A DNA stretch of 35,657 bases from Sphingobacteriales bacterium (GTDB taxonomy: Bacteria > Bacteroidota > Bacteroidia > Chitinophagales > Chitinophagaceae), in the NCBI GenBank assembly GCA_024640465.1, contig JAHEEX010000011.1, positions 1-35,657 on the forward strand, read 5' to 3'. Under the pieces are notes generated by a model. That model was not told the DNA's origin, did not search any database, and saw only the letters and a list, made by a program, of their open reading frames with translations. The position numbers and the translations under genes were made by a program. Position 1 is the first letter of the stretch, and each line of letters opens with the position of its first letter. This document shows positions 8,276 through 16,800 of this stretch, piece after piece.

Positions 8276-10276
8276 ATGAAAAAGTTATCACTTGCCTTAC
8301 TTTGCTTAGTACTTTCTGCCAGTCTTTTCTCACAAAATAAGAAGGCGCCCGGGGTCAAACCTATTAACCTCCTCGACAATAATCTAAGTTATTGGTATAA
8401 ATGGCTTGGGGTTCCCCATACCAGTGTAAAGGGTCTTCCCGCAGGTACTCCAACCGGTGATGGCATGAATGGCACTCCTTTAGGTATGAATGATCCCAAA
8501 AATGTCTTTTCAGTCATCACGTTAAACGGAGAGAAAGTATTAAAAGTGACTGGTGAAATATATGGAGGACTTACCACTAAGAAAGAATATGAAAATTATC
8601 ATTTACACTTACAATATAAATGGGGTACAAAAAAATATGCTCCGCGTCTTACCATGCCGCGTGACATGGGTATTATGTTCCATTTAACCGGTACCAATGA
8701 AGATGCTTTCTGGTCTGTATTTATGATGGGGCTTGAATGTCAGATTTCTGAACAAACCAGCGCAGATTTATTCCTTGTGCCTGATAAAAAATTCACAACC
8801 TGGCCAGTAGCGGATGTAAGGGTTGGCGGAGATACAAAATGGGATATCAATGCTCCATTAAAAGTGGCTGGGGGAAAAGCCGGAATAATAAGGAGTGTTA
8901 AACGTTCAGAAAATTATGAGAGTGATTCTACCAAATGGACAACCATGGATCTCTATACTATTGGATCCACGGCGGTGTACCTCGTGAACGGCCATGTTGT
9001 GATGGCTTTTCAAAACGCAGGTTTAGAGCAGGCAGACAAATCAATTACACCATTAACAAAGGGGAAAATACAACTTCAGTCAGAAGGAGCAGAAGGATAT
9101 TACAAAGATATAACCATCCAGCAGATAACTGAGATACCTGATGATATCAGGAAGGCTGCCGGATTGGATCTGCCGCACACCTGGAAGCTGGGCGTAGCGC
9201 TGTATACATTTCATACATTCTCTTTTCCCCAGCAGCTGGCAAAGGCAGACAGTGCCGGTTTAAGATATGTAGAGGGCTTTACTTTTGGAAAAGCTGGCGA
9301 AGGGTTAAAAGATTCTATGATCATGCAACTTAGTGCCCGGGGTATTGGTAAATTGAAAAACCTGGTTAACAAATATGGACTGAGGATGGAATCCATTTAC
9401 GTGGTAGGCGGTAAAACAATTGATGCCTGGAAAAAAGAGTTTGAAATAGCTAAGCTTCTGAATGTAAAATATGTTACCGCTGAACCACCGGTAAACATGT
9501 GGGATGCAGTTGACAGCCTCGCAGGCGTTTACAAAATCAAGGTGGCTATACATAACCACTGGAAAGGTATGAGTGCTTACTGGAGCCCGGATTCTGTATT
9601 GGCTGCCATGAAGGGTCATCCCAATTTCCGGGCCTGTGCCGACATTGGTCATTGGCCGAAGAGTGGCATCAATCCCGTGGATGGCTTAAAGAAACTGGAA
9701 GGCCACCTGCTTGCCATACATTTCAAAGATATTGCTGCATATAACAATCCCAAATTACAGGATGTTCCTGCCGGTAAAGGCATTAATGATTTTCCAGCCA
9801 TATTTAAAGAATTAGAGCGACAAAAATTTGACGGCTATATTATTATAGAACGCGATGCAGAAGACAAGCCCAGCAACCTGCCTTCGGTGATTGAAACAGT
9901 TATGTATTATAATAACCAGTTAGGTTTACCGCAGAATGCACATAAACCTTTAGGAGAGTTAGGCTTAGACACTGCAGGCATAAACTCTAATACTGCTGCT
10001 GACCTGCCTGTTGATGCCGCTTTAATTAATGAATATACCGGGACATATAAAATGACACCGGGCAGGCTGGCAGCTACAATAAAAATGTATGGTAAAAATG
10101 GTGCTTTATATTTTAAAGCTGGTGACTACCCGGAAATGAAATTGCTGTCCAGAAATGTCGATACTTTTGAGGGAAGTATCTTTAGTATGGAGTTTAAATT
10201 TGTACGAAAGGATAGCAAGGTTACCGGCGTTAAGCTTATCATGGGTAGTGATGAAGAATTGGGTGTGAAGGAGTAG
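8276..10276 (+). CDS. Exported DUF1080 (3-keto-disaccharide hydrolase-like) and TIM-barrel isomerase fusion
   Basis: The start MKKLSLALLCLVLSASLFSQ is a signal peptide, so I moved the start ten codons in from the ORF-track start. Residues about 25-290 form a DUF1080-type concanavalin-like domain, the family that includes 3-keto-disaccharide hydrolases. Residues about 300-560 form a xylose-isomerase-like (sugar phosphate isomerase/epimerase) TIM barrel with candidate metal or acid ligands in VTAEPP, IHNHW, ADIGHW and IIERDAED. The last 80 residues resemble the small DUF3471-type beta domain. The protein would act in the periplasm or at the outer membrane on an oxidised or unusual sugar. It is the first gene after a strong promoter, and the dehydratase follows after 18 nt. 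Domain identities are well supported except the last; the reaction is inferred. Confidence 0.82.
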   Translation: MKKLSLALLCLVLSASLFSQNKKAPGVKPINLLDNNLSYWYKWLGVPHTSVKGLPAGTPTGDGMNGTPLGMNDPKNVFSVITLNGEKVLKVTGEIYGGLTTKKEYENYHLHLQYKWGTKKYAPRLTMPRDMGIMFHLTGTNEDAFWSVFMMGLECQISEQTSADLFLVPDKKFTTWPVADVRVGGDTKWDINAPLKVAGGKAGIIRSVKRSENYESDSTKWTTMDLYTIGSTAVYLVNGHVVMAFQNAGLEQADKSITPLTKGKIQLQSEGAEGYYKDITIQQITEIPDDIRKAAGLDLPHTWKLGVALYTFHTFSFPQQLAKADSAGLRYVEGFTFGKAGEGLKDSMIMQLSARGIGKLKNLVNKYGLRMESIYVVGGKTIDAWKKEFEIAKLLNVKYVTAEPPVNMWDAVDSLAGVYKIKVAIHNHWKGMSAYWSPDSVLAAMKGHPNFRACADIGHWPKSGINPVDGLKKLEGHLLAIHFKDIAAYNNPKLQDVPAGKGINDFPAIFKELERQKFDGYIIIERDAEDKPSNLPSVIETVMYYNNQLGLPQNAHKPLGELGLDTAGINSNTAADLPVDAALINEYTGTYKMTPGRLAATIKMYGKNGALYFKAGDYPEMKLLSRNVDTFEGSIFSMEFKFVRKDSKVTGVKLIMGSDEELGVKE

Positions 10277-10294
10277 AATAATAAATATCGTAAT

Positions 10295-12007
10295 ATGCAG
10301 CAACATTTAAGAAGCAGAAATTGGTTTGGCCGCAGTGGGAAAGACGGCTTTATTTACCGTGCATGGATGAAGAACCAGGGCATACCCGCCGACATGTTTG
10401 AAGGCAAGCCGGTAATTGGTATCTGCAATACGTGGAGCGAACTAACTCCCTGCAATGCACATTTTCGGGACCTCGCAGAAGCTGTAAAAAAAGGTGTGCT
10501 GGAAGCAGGTGGTTTCCCGGTGGAATTCCCGGTGATGTCTTTGGGAGAAACACTGATTAAACCTACGGCTATGCTTTACCGGAACCTGGTAAGTATGGAT
10601 GTGGAAGAATCTATTCGTGCCAATCCCATTGACGGAGTCGTATTGCTTTGCGGCTGCGATAAAACAACACCTTCACTGGTGATGGGTGCATGCAGTGTGA
10701 ATATACCAACATTGGTAATTTCCGGGGGGCCTATGTTGAAAGGCCATTGGAAAGGGAAAGACATTGGCACTTCTGATGTTTGGCGCTTTGATGTGGCACA
10801 TAAATTAGGACAAATAAACTCAGAAGAATTTATAGAAGCAGAAGCCTGTATGGCCCGAACACAGGGACATTGCGCGGTTATGGGTACGGCTTCCACGATG
10901 GCCGTTATGGTTGAAGCACTTGGGTTATCATTACCTAATAACGCGTCTATTCCCGCCGCTGATGCCAGGCGTAAAGTACTGTCACAATTATCGGGAAGAC
11001 GAATCGTAGAAATGGTAAAAGAAGATTTAACGCTATCAAAAATTCTCACACGTAAAGCTTTTGAAAACGCCATCATGGTAAATGCGGCTATTGGCGGCTC
11101 TACAAACTTTGTCATTCATTTGCTCGCAATTGCAGGTCGTATTGGAATTGATTTAAACATTGATGATTTTGATAAGTATTCGCAAAAAATTCCATTGCTT
11201 GCCAACATACAACCTTCAGGTGAGAACTATATGGAAGATCTTTACTATGCAGGTGGTTTACCGGCGCTGATAAATGAAATGAAAAGCATTATTCATCATG
11301 ATGTAATTACAGTGAATGGAAAATCAATGGGTGACAACTGTAAAAATGCAGAAGTATATAACCGAAGTATCATTGGCACCATGCAGCAACCTTTTAAACC
11401 CGAATCCGGGATCGTTGTGGTTAAGGGAAATCTTGCACCTAATGGTGCGGTGATAAAACCTTCAGCTGCAAGTCCGGCATTATTGAAACATACAGGCAAA
11501 GCGGTTGTATTTGAAAATATAGAAGACTATCATACACGCATTGATGATCCTGACCTTGAAATTGATGCTACTTCTATAATGGTTTTAAAAAATGTAGGGC
11601 CAAAAGGGTATCCAGGCATGGCCGAAGTGGGTAATATGGCATTGCCTAAAAAATTACTGGAGCAGGGCATTACAGATATGGTACGCATCTCTGATGGCAG
11701 AATGAGTGGTACCGGCTTCGGTACAGTAGTGCTGCATGTATCGCCGGAGGCAGCAACGGGCGGAACTTTTGCGTTGATACAAAATGGGGATATCATAAGC
11801 CTGGATGCCTATAAAAGGACTTTGCATGTAGAAATTGCCGAAGAAGAACTCGCTAAACGTAAGGCCGATTGGAAACAAAACGAAAAGGTCCATACACGGG
11901 GTTATGTGCATTTATATCAAACGCATGTAGAACAGGCGCATCTTGGTGCAGACATTGATTTTCTAAAAGGTGGTTCGGGCAGTGAAGTAGCAAGAGATTC
12001 TCATTGA
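10295..12007 (+). CDS. IlvD/Edd family dehydratase, sugar-acid type
   Basis: This is an Fe-S dehydratase that would remove water from an aldonic acid to give a 2-keto-3-deoxy acid. Cysteines positioned for the cluster are in GICNTWSEL (residue 44), LLCGCDKTTPS (119 and 121) and TQGHCAVMG (193). The GRMSGTGFGTVVLHVSPEAA motif near the C-terminus carries the catalytic serine. The 570-residue length and the opening RSRNWFGRSGKDGFIYRAW with GICNTWSELTPCNAHFRDLAE resemble arabinonate/xylonate dehydratases more than the biosynthetic dihydroxy-acid dehydratase. No other branched-chain amino-acid gene is nearby, which fits a sugar-acid role. It lies 18 nt behind the DUF1080/TIM-barrel gene and 47 nt ahead of a dehydrogenase, so co-transcription is likely. 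The specific sugar acid cannot be told from sequence. Confidence 0.88.
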   Translation: MQQHLRSRNWFGRSGKDGFIYRAWMKNQGIPADMFEGKPVIGICNTWSELTPCNAHFRDLAEAVKKGVLEAGGFPVEFPVMSLGETLIKPTAMLYRNLVSMDVEESIRANPIDGVVLLCGCDKTTPSLVMGACSVNIPTLVISGGPMLKGHWKGKDIGTSDVWRFDVAHKLGQINSEEFIEAEACMARTQGHCAVMGTASTMAVMVEALGLSLPNNASIPAADARRKVLSQLSGRRIVEMVKEDLTLSKILTRKAFENAIMVNAAIGGSTNFVIHLLAIAGRIGIDLNIDDFDKYSQKIPLLANIQPSGENYMEDLYYAGGLPALINEMKSIIHHDVITVNGKSMGDNCKNAEVYNRSIIGTMQQPFKPESGIVVVKGNLAPNGAVIKPSAASPALLKHTGKAVVFENIEDYHTRIDDPDLEIDATSIMVLKNVGPKGYPGMAEVGNMALPKKLLEQGITDMVRISDGRMSGTGFGTVVLHVSPEAATGGTFALIQNGDIISLDAYKRTLHVEIAEEELAKRKADWKQNEKVHTRGYVHLYQTHVEQAHLGADIDFLKGGSGSEVARDSH

Positions 12008-12054
12008 GAAATCAAATTTTTTGTGGAGTCACTTACTAATATAAAACGATTGTT

Positions 12055-12819
12055 ATGAGTTTTACAAATAAGACAGCCATCGTTACCGGAGCGGGCCAGG
12101 GCATTGGTTTTGAAATTTGCCGACAGCTTGCAATCGAAGGAGCTTATGTTTTATTAAATGATATAGACCAGGCTTTGGCAGACAATGCAACTAAAAAAAT
12201 AAATGACAGTACCGGGGGCAAAGTTGTGGCAATGGCAGGCGATTCCAGTGATTCCGTATTTATTCAAAAGATGGTAGGCGCTGCAGTAGAACTGTCAGGA
12301 CAACTTGATATTGTAATTGCGAATGCAGGCATTACTTTATTCGGGGATTTTTTTACGTACAAACCTGAATCTTTTTCCAGGGTTATGCAGGTAAACCTTT
12401 CCGGTACTTTTTTTCTTGCTCAGGCCGCTGCCAATCAAATGAAAAAACAGATAACAGGTGGTTCACTGTTATTTACTTCGTCTGTAACCGGTCACCAGGC
12501 ACACAAAGACCTGGCAGCATATGGCATGAGTAAAGCCGCCCTGGAAATGCTGGCCAAAAATTTAGTGATAGAATTATCACCATTCAACATAAATGTAAAC
12601 ACGATTGCACCAGGTGCCACGTTAACCGAACGTACAGTAGAAGACAAAGCATATGCAGAAACCTGGTCCAGGTTAACACCATTGGGCCGTCCTGCTTCCG
12701 TGGAAGATATAGCGGGCACCGCATTATTTCTGGTATCAGAAAAAGCAAAACATATAACAGGCCAAACGCTTATAGTAGATGGCGGCTGGACTTGCGTCAG
12801 CCCCTCACCTTTTGATTAA
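12055..12819 (+). CDS. Short-chain dehydrogenase/reductase (SDR), first of a pair
   Basis: This is a classical SDR of 254 residues. The cofactor motif TGAGQGIG is near residue 11, NAG near 91, the catalytic serine in LLFTSSVTG near 142, YGMSK near 156 and the C-terminal LIVDGGW motif. The acidic residue after the second strand (LLNDID) suggests NAD rather than NADP. It lies between the dehydratase and a second SDR in one direction, and could oxidise an aldose or a 2-keto-3-deoxy acid, as SDRs do in non-phosphorylative fucose and arabinose pathways. Family assignment is firm, substrate unknown. Confidence 0.88.
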   Translation: MSFTNKTAIVTGAGQGIGFEICRQLAIEGAYVLLNDIDQALADNATKKINDSTGGKVVAMAGDSSDSVFIQKMVGAAVELSGQLDIVIANAGITLFGDFFTYKPESFSRVMQVNLSGTFFLAQAAANQMKKQITGGSLLFTSSVTGHQAHKDLAAYGMSKAALEMLAKNLVIELSPFNINVNTIAPGATLTERTVEDKAYAETWSRLTPLGRPASVEDIAGTALFLVSEKAKHITGQTLIVDGGWTCVSPSPFD

Positions 12820-12849
12820 GTAAAACAGGTATGTAAAAAATTGAAGGCA

Positions 12850-13623
12850 ATGTTTAAACTGGATAAGAAAGTTGCTGTAATAACGGGTGGAGGCAGCGGC
12901 ATTGGCCGGGCCGTTTCGTTATTGTTTGGGCAACAGGGTGCATCGGTTTGTATTCTCGACATGGATGAAAAGGGAGGAGCATCAGTCGTAAATGAAATAT
13001 TGGCGCAAAATGGACAGGCCTTTTTTTATAGCTGCAATATTGCAAAACATGAACAGGTGCAGCAAGTAATTGATAAAATTGTTTCTGAACATGAAACCAT
13101 TAATATTTTAGTGAACAATGCCGGTATTGCTCATATTGGGACAGCAGAAAATACAAAGGAAGAAGATTTTGACAGGTTGTTAAGTGTGAATGTTAAAGGG
13201 ATTTACAATTGTCTTCATGCAACACTTCCCTTCATGAAATTGAAAGGAGGTGTGATCCTTAACCTTGCTTCGGTTGCTTCATCTGTGGGTTTATCCGAAA
13301 GATTTGCCTATTCCGCTACAAAATCCGCAGTGATTGGCATGACATTATCAGTGGCAAAAGATTTCCTTTCGTACAATATCCGTTGCAACAGTGTATCACC
13401 AGGCAGGGTTCATACACCATTTGTGGATGGGTACCTGCAAAAAACATATCCGGGAAAAGAGCAGGAAATGTTTGAAAAACTTTCCAAAACACAACCTATA
13501 GGTCGTATGGCAAAACCGGAAGAAGTTGCAGGACTCATTTTATACCTGTGTTCTGATGAGGCTTCTTTCATTACAGGCTGCGATTATCCCATAGATGGAG
13601 GATTTTTAAAACTGAATACATAA
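12850..13623 (+). CDS. Short-chain dehydrogenase/reductase (SDR), second of a pair
   Basis: This is a classical SDR with TGGGSGIG near residue 13, NNAG near 89, the catalytic serine in LNLASVASSVG, YSATK near 153 and the C-terminal DYPIDGGF. ILDMDEKG after the second strand suggests NAD binding. The ORF track starts at the TTG at 12841; I prefer the ATG at 12850 (MFKLDKKVAVIT), which has GAAGG just ahead and gives 257 residues. The sequence differs clearly from the SDR before it, so the pair is not a recent duplication; two different oxidation steps are more likely. The gap behind the previous gene is 30 nt. Confidence 0.86.
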   Translation: MFKLDKKVAVITGGGSGIGRAVSLLFGQQGASVCILDMDEKGGASVVNEILAQNGQAFFYSCNIAKHEQVQQVIDKIVSEHETINILVNNAGIAHIGTAENTKEEDFDRLLSVNVKGIYNCLHATLPFMKLKGGVILNLASVASSVGLSERFAYSATKSAVIGMTLSVAKDFLSYNIRCNSVSPGRVHTPFVDGYLQKTYPGKEQEMFEKLSKTQPIGRMAKPEEVAGLILYLCSDEASFITGCDYPIDGGFLKLNT

Positions 13624-14003
13624 GACATGTGCTGCAAACAAAGAACTTACGTGCAGATAAACATATTAAATGAAAATATTTAATGGGCGTGGGTCTTACC
13701 TGAGATGCAGTCGAATTAACTTTTAAAAGTTTAGGTAGCCAAAAATTATACTTAGCTCCCTCCAATTGGTTAAGTCGGGGAATCCTGCAGGGATGGGGAA
13801 CACGTACACCCTGCAAACAATATCATGTGTTTATTACAGAATGACCAAAGCAAAATAATTTTGCTTTTCATTTAATGTATTGTACTGGAAAAATACATAA
13901 TTATAAATTCGCTGATTTTGGAAATGCTCAACTATAAAGCCTCATGCAGTATTTGACTTTAAATGGTAAACCTGATTTTTTTGTATATTATAAACAGATT
14001 TAT
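13624..14003. other. 380-nt intergenic region
   Basis: There is no convincing gene. The minus-strand ORF 13571-13816 runs into the SDR gene and has no recognisable motif. A short stem (TGCAGGG with CCCTGCA) lies near 13786-13817. Before the Dabb gene, TTG followed after about 21 nt by TAAATTCG is a near match to a Bacteroidota promoter. It is unclear whether the sugar operon ends here. Confidence 0.4.
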
Positions 14004-14399
14004 ATGAATCGGCTTTTGATTAAAGTACTTGTTATTGCAGCTATATTTACAAATGACACATGTGTTGCCCAAACACAATCTTTTAAACAAAACAACGCAT
14101 TTATGATACGCCATACTGTTGTTTTCAAACTGAAACCATTAAAAGATTCATCGGCATTAAAATATTTCTTTGATGCTGTTTCAAAACTCGCCAGCATACC
14201 AGGCGTAGAAAATTTTGAATGCCTGAAGCAAACCAGCAAGAAAAATGATTTTGAATTTGGCATTTCGATGGAATTTGCCAATAAGCAATTGTACGACGAA
14301 TACAATATTCACCCTTTGCATGTAGCGTTTATTCGGGAATACTGGTTGAAATATGTTGACCGTTTTCTGGAGATTGATTATGAGCAACTAAAATCATAA
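14004..14399 (+). CDS. Exported Dabb-domain (stress-responsive alpha/beta-barrel) protein
   Basis: Residues about 35-128 form a Dabb-type ferredoxin-like domain: MIRHTVVFKLK opens the first strand, FFDAVSKLASIPGV the helix, and HPLHVAFIREYWLKYVDRFLEIDY the typical ending. The start MNRLLIKVLVIAAIF through CVAQ looks like a signal peptide, so I took the ATG at 14004 rather than the ORF-track start 20 codons earlier. Dabb domains usually dimerise into a barrel, and most are cytoplasmic, so export is unusual. It lies 380 nt behind the sugar-oxidation operon on the same strand and may or may not belong to it. Function is not known. Confidence 0.78.
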   Translation: MNRLLIKVLVIAAIFTNDTCVAQTQSFKQNNAFMIRHTVVFKLKPLKDSSALKYFFDAVSKLASIPGVENFECLKQTSKKNDFEFGISMEFANKQLYDEYNIHPLHVAFIREYWLKYVDRFLEIDYEQLKS

Positions 14400-14595
14400 A
14401 AGCATACCGGAGATATTGCTTCATTCGTTTTGCCAAATATTTCCAACCCAACAAGATTTTTCTGCACAAATGAAACGAATCCCGTTTCTCTTGCACCTTA
14501 TCGGTTATTTTTTTGTCTTTTTTATTCAGCCTGTTTAACAGAACATTTAGAATCCCTGCATATACTTTCGCATCTAATTGAAGTAAAAAATAAAA

Positions 14596-14985
14596 ATGAA
14601 AAAGTTATTCCTGCTAATACTCCCTGTAACTTTCTTAATAGCATCCTGCTCAAAAAATGACGTGCCCTTACCTCCGATTGATGAATCCGTGTGGCTGACC
14701 AAAGAAAGAGGGATCGTTGTTGCCAGCGACTTTAGCTGCGACTACTTTGTTATCCAAACAAATCGCGGCTACACCGTCCTCCGCAACTGGGGGGGCATAT
14801 CCCCCTTCAGCGGTTCAATCATTTATGGTGACCTTAGCAGCTGGGGCCTGAAAACTTTCTATAACCGTTCTGAAGGAAGGCTGATCAATGCAGATGTGAG
14901 AGATTACTGGATGAGTTATTTCCAGGCAATGGACCAGGTACAATGGAGCTGTGGAAATGGTTTCTCTTCACAAAAAGCCAATTAA
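14596..14985 (+). CDS. Small hypothetical lipoprotein
   Basis: The 129 residues start with MKKLFLLILPVTFLIASC, a lipoprotein signal peptide with the modified cysteine at position 18. The mature part is acidic to neutral and rich in aromatic residues and glycines (LRNWGGISPFSG, GDLSSWGLKTFYN, RDYWMSYFQAM), suggesting a small beta-rich domain. I do not recognise the family. The stop codon falls within an intergenic repeat of the TTAACCGCTAAG type. A GC-rich hairpin 48 nt downstream looks like its terminator. Confidence 0.72.
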   Translation: MKKLFLLILPVTFLIASCSKNDVPLPPIDESVWLTKERGIVVASDFSCDYFVIQTNRGYTVLRNWGGISPFSGSIIYGDLSSWGLKTFYNRSEGRLINADVRDYWMSYFQAMDQVQWSCGNGFSSQKAN

Positions 14986-15032
14986 CCGCTAAGAAACAAG
15001 GATCGTAAGATCAAATATATTGCCTATGAAAA

Positions 15033-15059
15033 AGCAAGCCCCATTTTTGGGGCTTTGCT
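15033..15059 (+). terminator. Hairpin terminator behind the small lipoprotein gene
   Basis: AGCAAGCCCC pairs with GGGGCTTTGCT around a short ATTTTT loop, with one bulged base, followed by a modest T-containing stretch. On the minus strand it is followed by TTTTTC, so it could also work in that direction. Confidence 0.5.
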
Positions 15060-15248
15060 ATTTGTTAAAACGGGATGATATAAAGCTGGGGATTCATTGA
15101 TATCAAGCAAATCTGCCAAACCTGATTTTGAATGATTTGCAGGACTATAGTGGTTCTGCCGATACTTCCGTAATCAGGTACAAAATGCAAATAATCATCG
15201 TCATCTAACTGAATGAATAACATCATAAAATTTTGAGGCGCGAGTTAT

Positions 15249-15256
15249 TAGATTTG
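15249..15256 (+). promoter_or_regulatory. Candidate -7 box TAGATTTG before the pyruvate-kinase-like gene
   Basis: This matches the TAnnTTTG consensus and ends 7 nt before the ATG at 15264. If it is used, the transcript would have almost no leader. The upstream TTTTG at 15231-15235 is too close to be a standard -33 element. Confidence 0.4.
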
Positions 15257-15263
15257 CTGCCTG

Positions 15264-16781
15264 ATGACTTCAGAAAAAACAGACATCAATACTGAACTGG
15301 AACTAAAGCAAATTCGTGAGGAACTGGAGCTGCTTGTCGAAAAAATGGACAATGCGTTGAAAGAGCAACATCAGCTAATCAAGTTGCTTCATCCTGACCA
15401 AAAGATAAGTGCAAGGAACCTGATCCGATACCTGGCACTTCGAAGTGAGGATGTCCGTTCTCTGCAGGATCGTCTGCATACCTTCGGCTTATCTTCTTTG
15501 GCAAGCAGTGAGAGCCATATACTCAGCCAGGTTCAGGCTATCCTGGAAAGGCTTAATAAGAAATATCAGCCGTCAGAAATTTCCACCTGCACATACGAAA
15601 TGGGCCGGCGGCTCAACCAAAAAAAGTCAGATAAATTATTCGGATCTAAAAAAGGGAAATCCATCCCTTACCTGATGGTGACTTTTGATGCCGAATTTTC
15701 AGAAGACTACCTGCTAATTAAAAGTTTGCTTGAGGCAGGTATGAATGTTGCCAGGATCAATTGTGCTCACGATAATAAACTGATCTGGCAGAATATGATC
15801 AAACTGGTACGTAAAGCCAGTGCAGAAACAGGACTTCCCTGCAAAATTTATATGGACCTGGCAGGCCCTAAAATGCGGGTTTCCGTGCTGGGAAAAGGAC
15901 ACCTGCTGGATAAAGTAGACCTCAATGAAGATCAGGAAATCTTCCTTGCTGAAAAAAATGCCCGATTTAATAAAACAGAAATTGTACTTGGCTGCGATGA
16001 GCCTAATATCATCAAACAATTAATTCCCGGTCATCGTGTGCTCTTTGATGATGGGTTGATCGAATCCATTGTAATATCTGTTGAAAAAGGGATCGCCCGA
16101 ATCAGGATAAAAAGGATTTCAGGTAAAAAACCTGTTCTAAAAGCCCGCAAGGGGATCAATTTCCCTGATACGCAGCTTACCCTGCCGGCACTAACGGAAA
16201 GGGATATCTCACTTATTCCATTTATCTGCAAAAATGCCGACCTGGTGGGATATTCTTTCGTACGGGATGTGTCTTGTGTAAAAGCCCTGCAGGATACGCT
16301 TGCCGGACATAAGAAAAGGCCACATATCATTATCAAGATTGAAACCCCGGAAGCGGTAAAAAATTTCCCTTCTTTGTTGATACAGGGAATGCAGGATGAA
16401 GTATTCGGTGTTATGATCGCCCGTGGCGACCTTGCCGTTGAGATTGGTTTTGAAAGGCTGAGTGAGATCCAGGAAGAAATCCTCTGGATCAGCGAAGCTG
16501 CACATGTTCCGGTAATCTGGGCAACGCAGGTCATGGAAACACTCAACAAATCAGGCATAGCAACACGTGCTGAAGTTACAGATGCATCTTACGCCGCCAT
16601 GGCAGAATGTGTGATGCTTAACAAAGGTGAATATATAATGGAGGTTATGAGGTCTTTAAGGGACATCCTGGAAAGAAGCGGCAGGCACCACGTTAAAAAG
16701 AGATATACTTTCAGGCCAATGCAAATTGCGAAAGACTTTTTTGATACAATTAACCGCGAAGACAATAAAACACAGGTGTGA
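15264..16781 (+). CDS. Pyruvate-kinase-like protein with N-terminal extension and no C-terminal domain
   Basis: Residues about 135-480 carry the pyruvate kinase barrel: NVARINCAHD (substrate Arg and Asn), MDLAGPKMRV, HIIIKIETPEA (catalytic Lys and metal-binding Glu), MIARGDLAVEIGFERL (metal-binding Asp) and WATQVMETLNKSGIATRAEVTD. The usual C-terminal allosteric domain is absent. An N-terminal part of about 130 residues contains ISARNLIRYLALRSEDVRSLQ and FGLSSLASSESHIL, a conserved motif set I associate with a little-studied bacterial pyruvate-kinase-like subgroup. LAGPKM replaces the usual TKGPEIR, so potassium or nucleotide handling may differ. Activity as a phosphotransferase is likely but unproven. 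The last codons (NREDNKT) come from a TTAACCGCGAAGAC repeat-like sequence. The gene stands alone, convergent with the cytochrome gene. Confidence 0.82.
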   Translation: MTSEKTDINTELELKQIREELELLVEKMDNALKEQHQLIKLLHPDQKISARNLIRYLALRSEDVRSLQDRLHTFGLSSLASSESHILSQVQAILERLNKKYQPSEISTCTYEMGRRLNQKKSDKLFGSKKGKSIPYLMVTFDAEFSEDYLLIKSLLEAGMNVARINCAHDNKLIWQNMIKLVRKASAETGLPCKIYMDLAGPKMRVSVLGKGHLLDKVDLNEDQEIFLAEKNARFNKTEIVLGCDEPNIIKQLIPGHRVLFDDGLIESIVISVEKGIARIRIKRISGKKPVLKARKGINFPDTQLTLPALTERDISLIPFICKNADLVGYSFVRDVSCVKALQDTLAGHKKRPHIIIKIETPEAVKNFPSLLIQGMQDEVFGVMIARGDLAVEIGFERLSEIQEEILWISEAAHVPVIWATQVMETLNKSGIATRAEVTDASYAAMAECVMLNKGEYIMEVMRSLRDILERSGRHHVKKRYTFRPMQIAKDFFDTINREDNKTQV

Positions 16782-16800
16782 TTTACCTCTGACCTCCCAA

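Noticed and set aside
8161-8379. 73-codon N-terminal extension of the AraC regulator in the ORF track
   Set aside because: It overlaps the promoter and signal-peptide region of the divergent gene, and the cupin domain starts shortly after the downstream ATG.
10295-12007. Biosynthetic ilvD for valine and isoleucine
   Set aside because: No other branched-chain biosynthesis gene is adjacent, and the N-terminal motifs fit sugar-acid dehydratases better.
13571-13816. 81-residue minus-strand ORF behind the second SDR
   Set aside because: It runs into the SDR gene in an opposing frame, and shows no domain, signal or start context.
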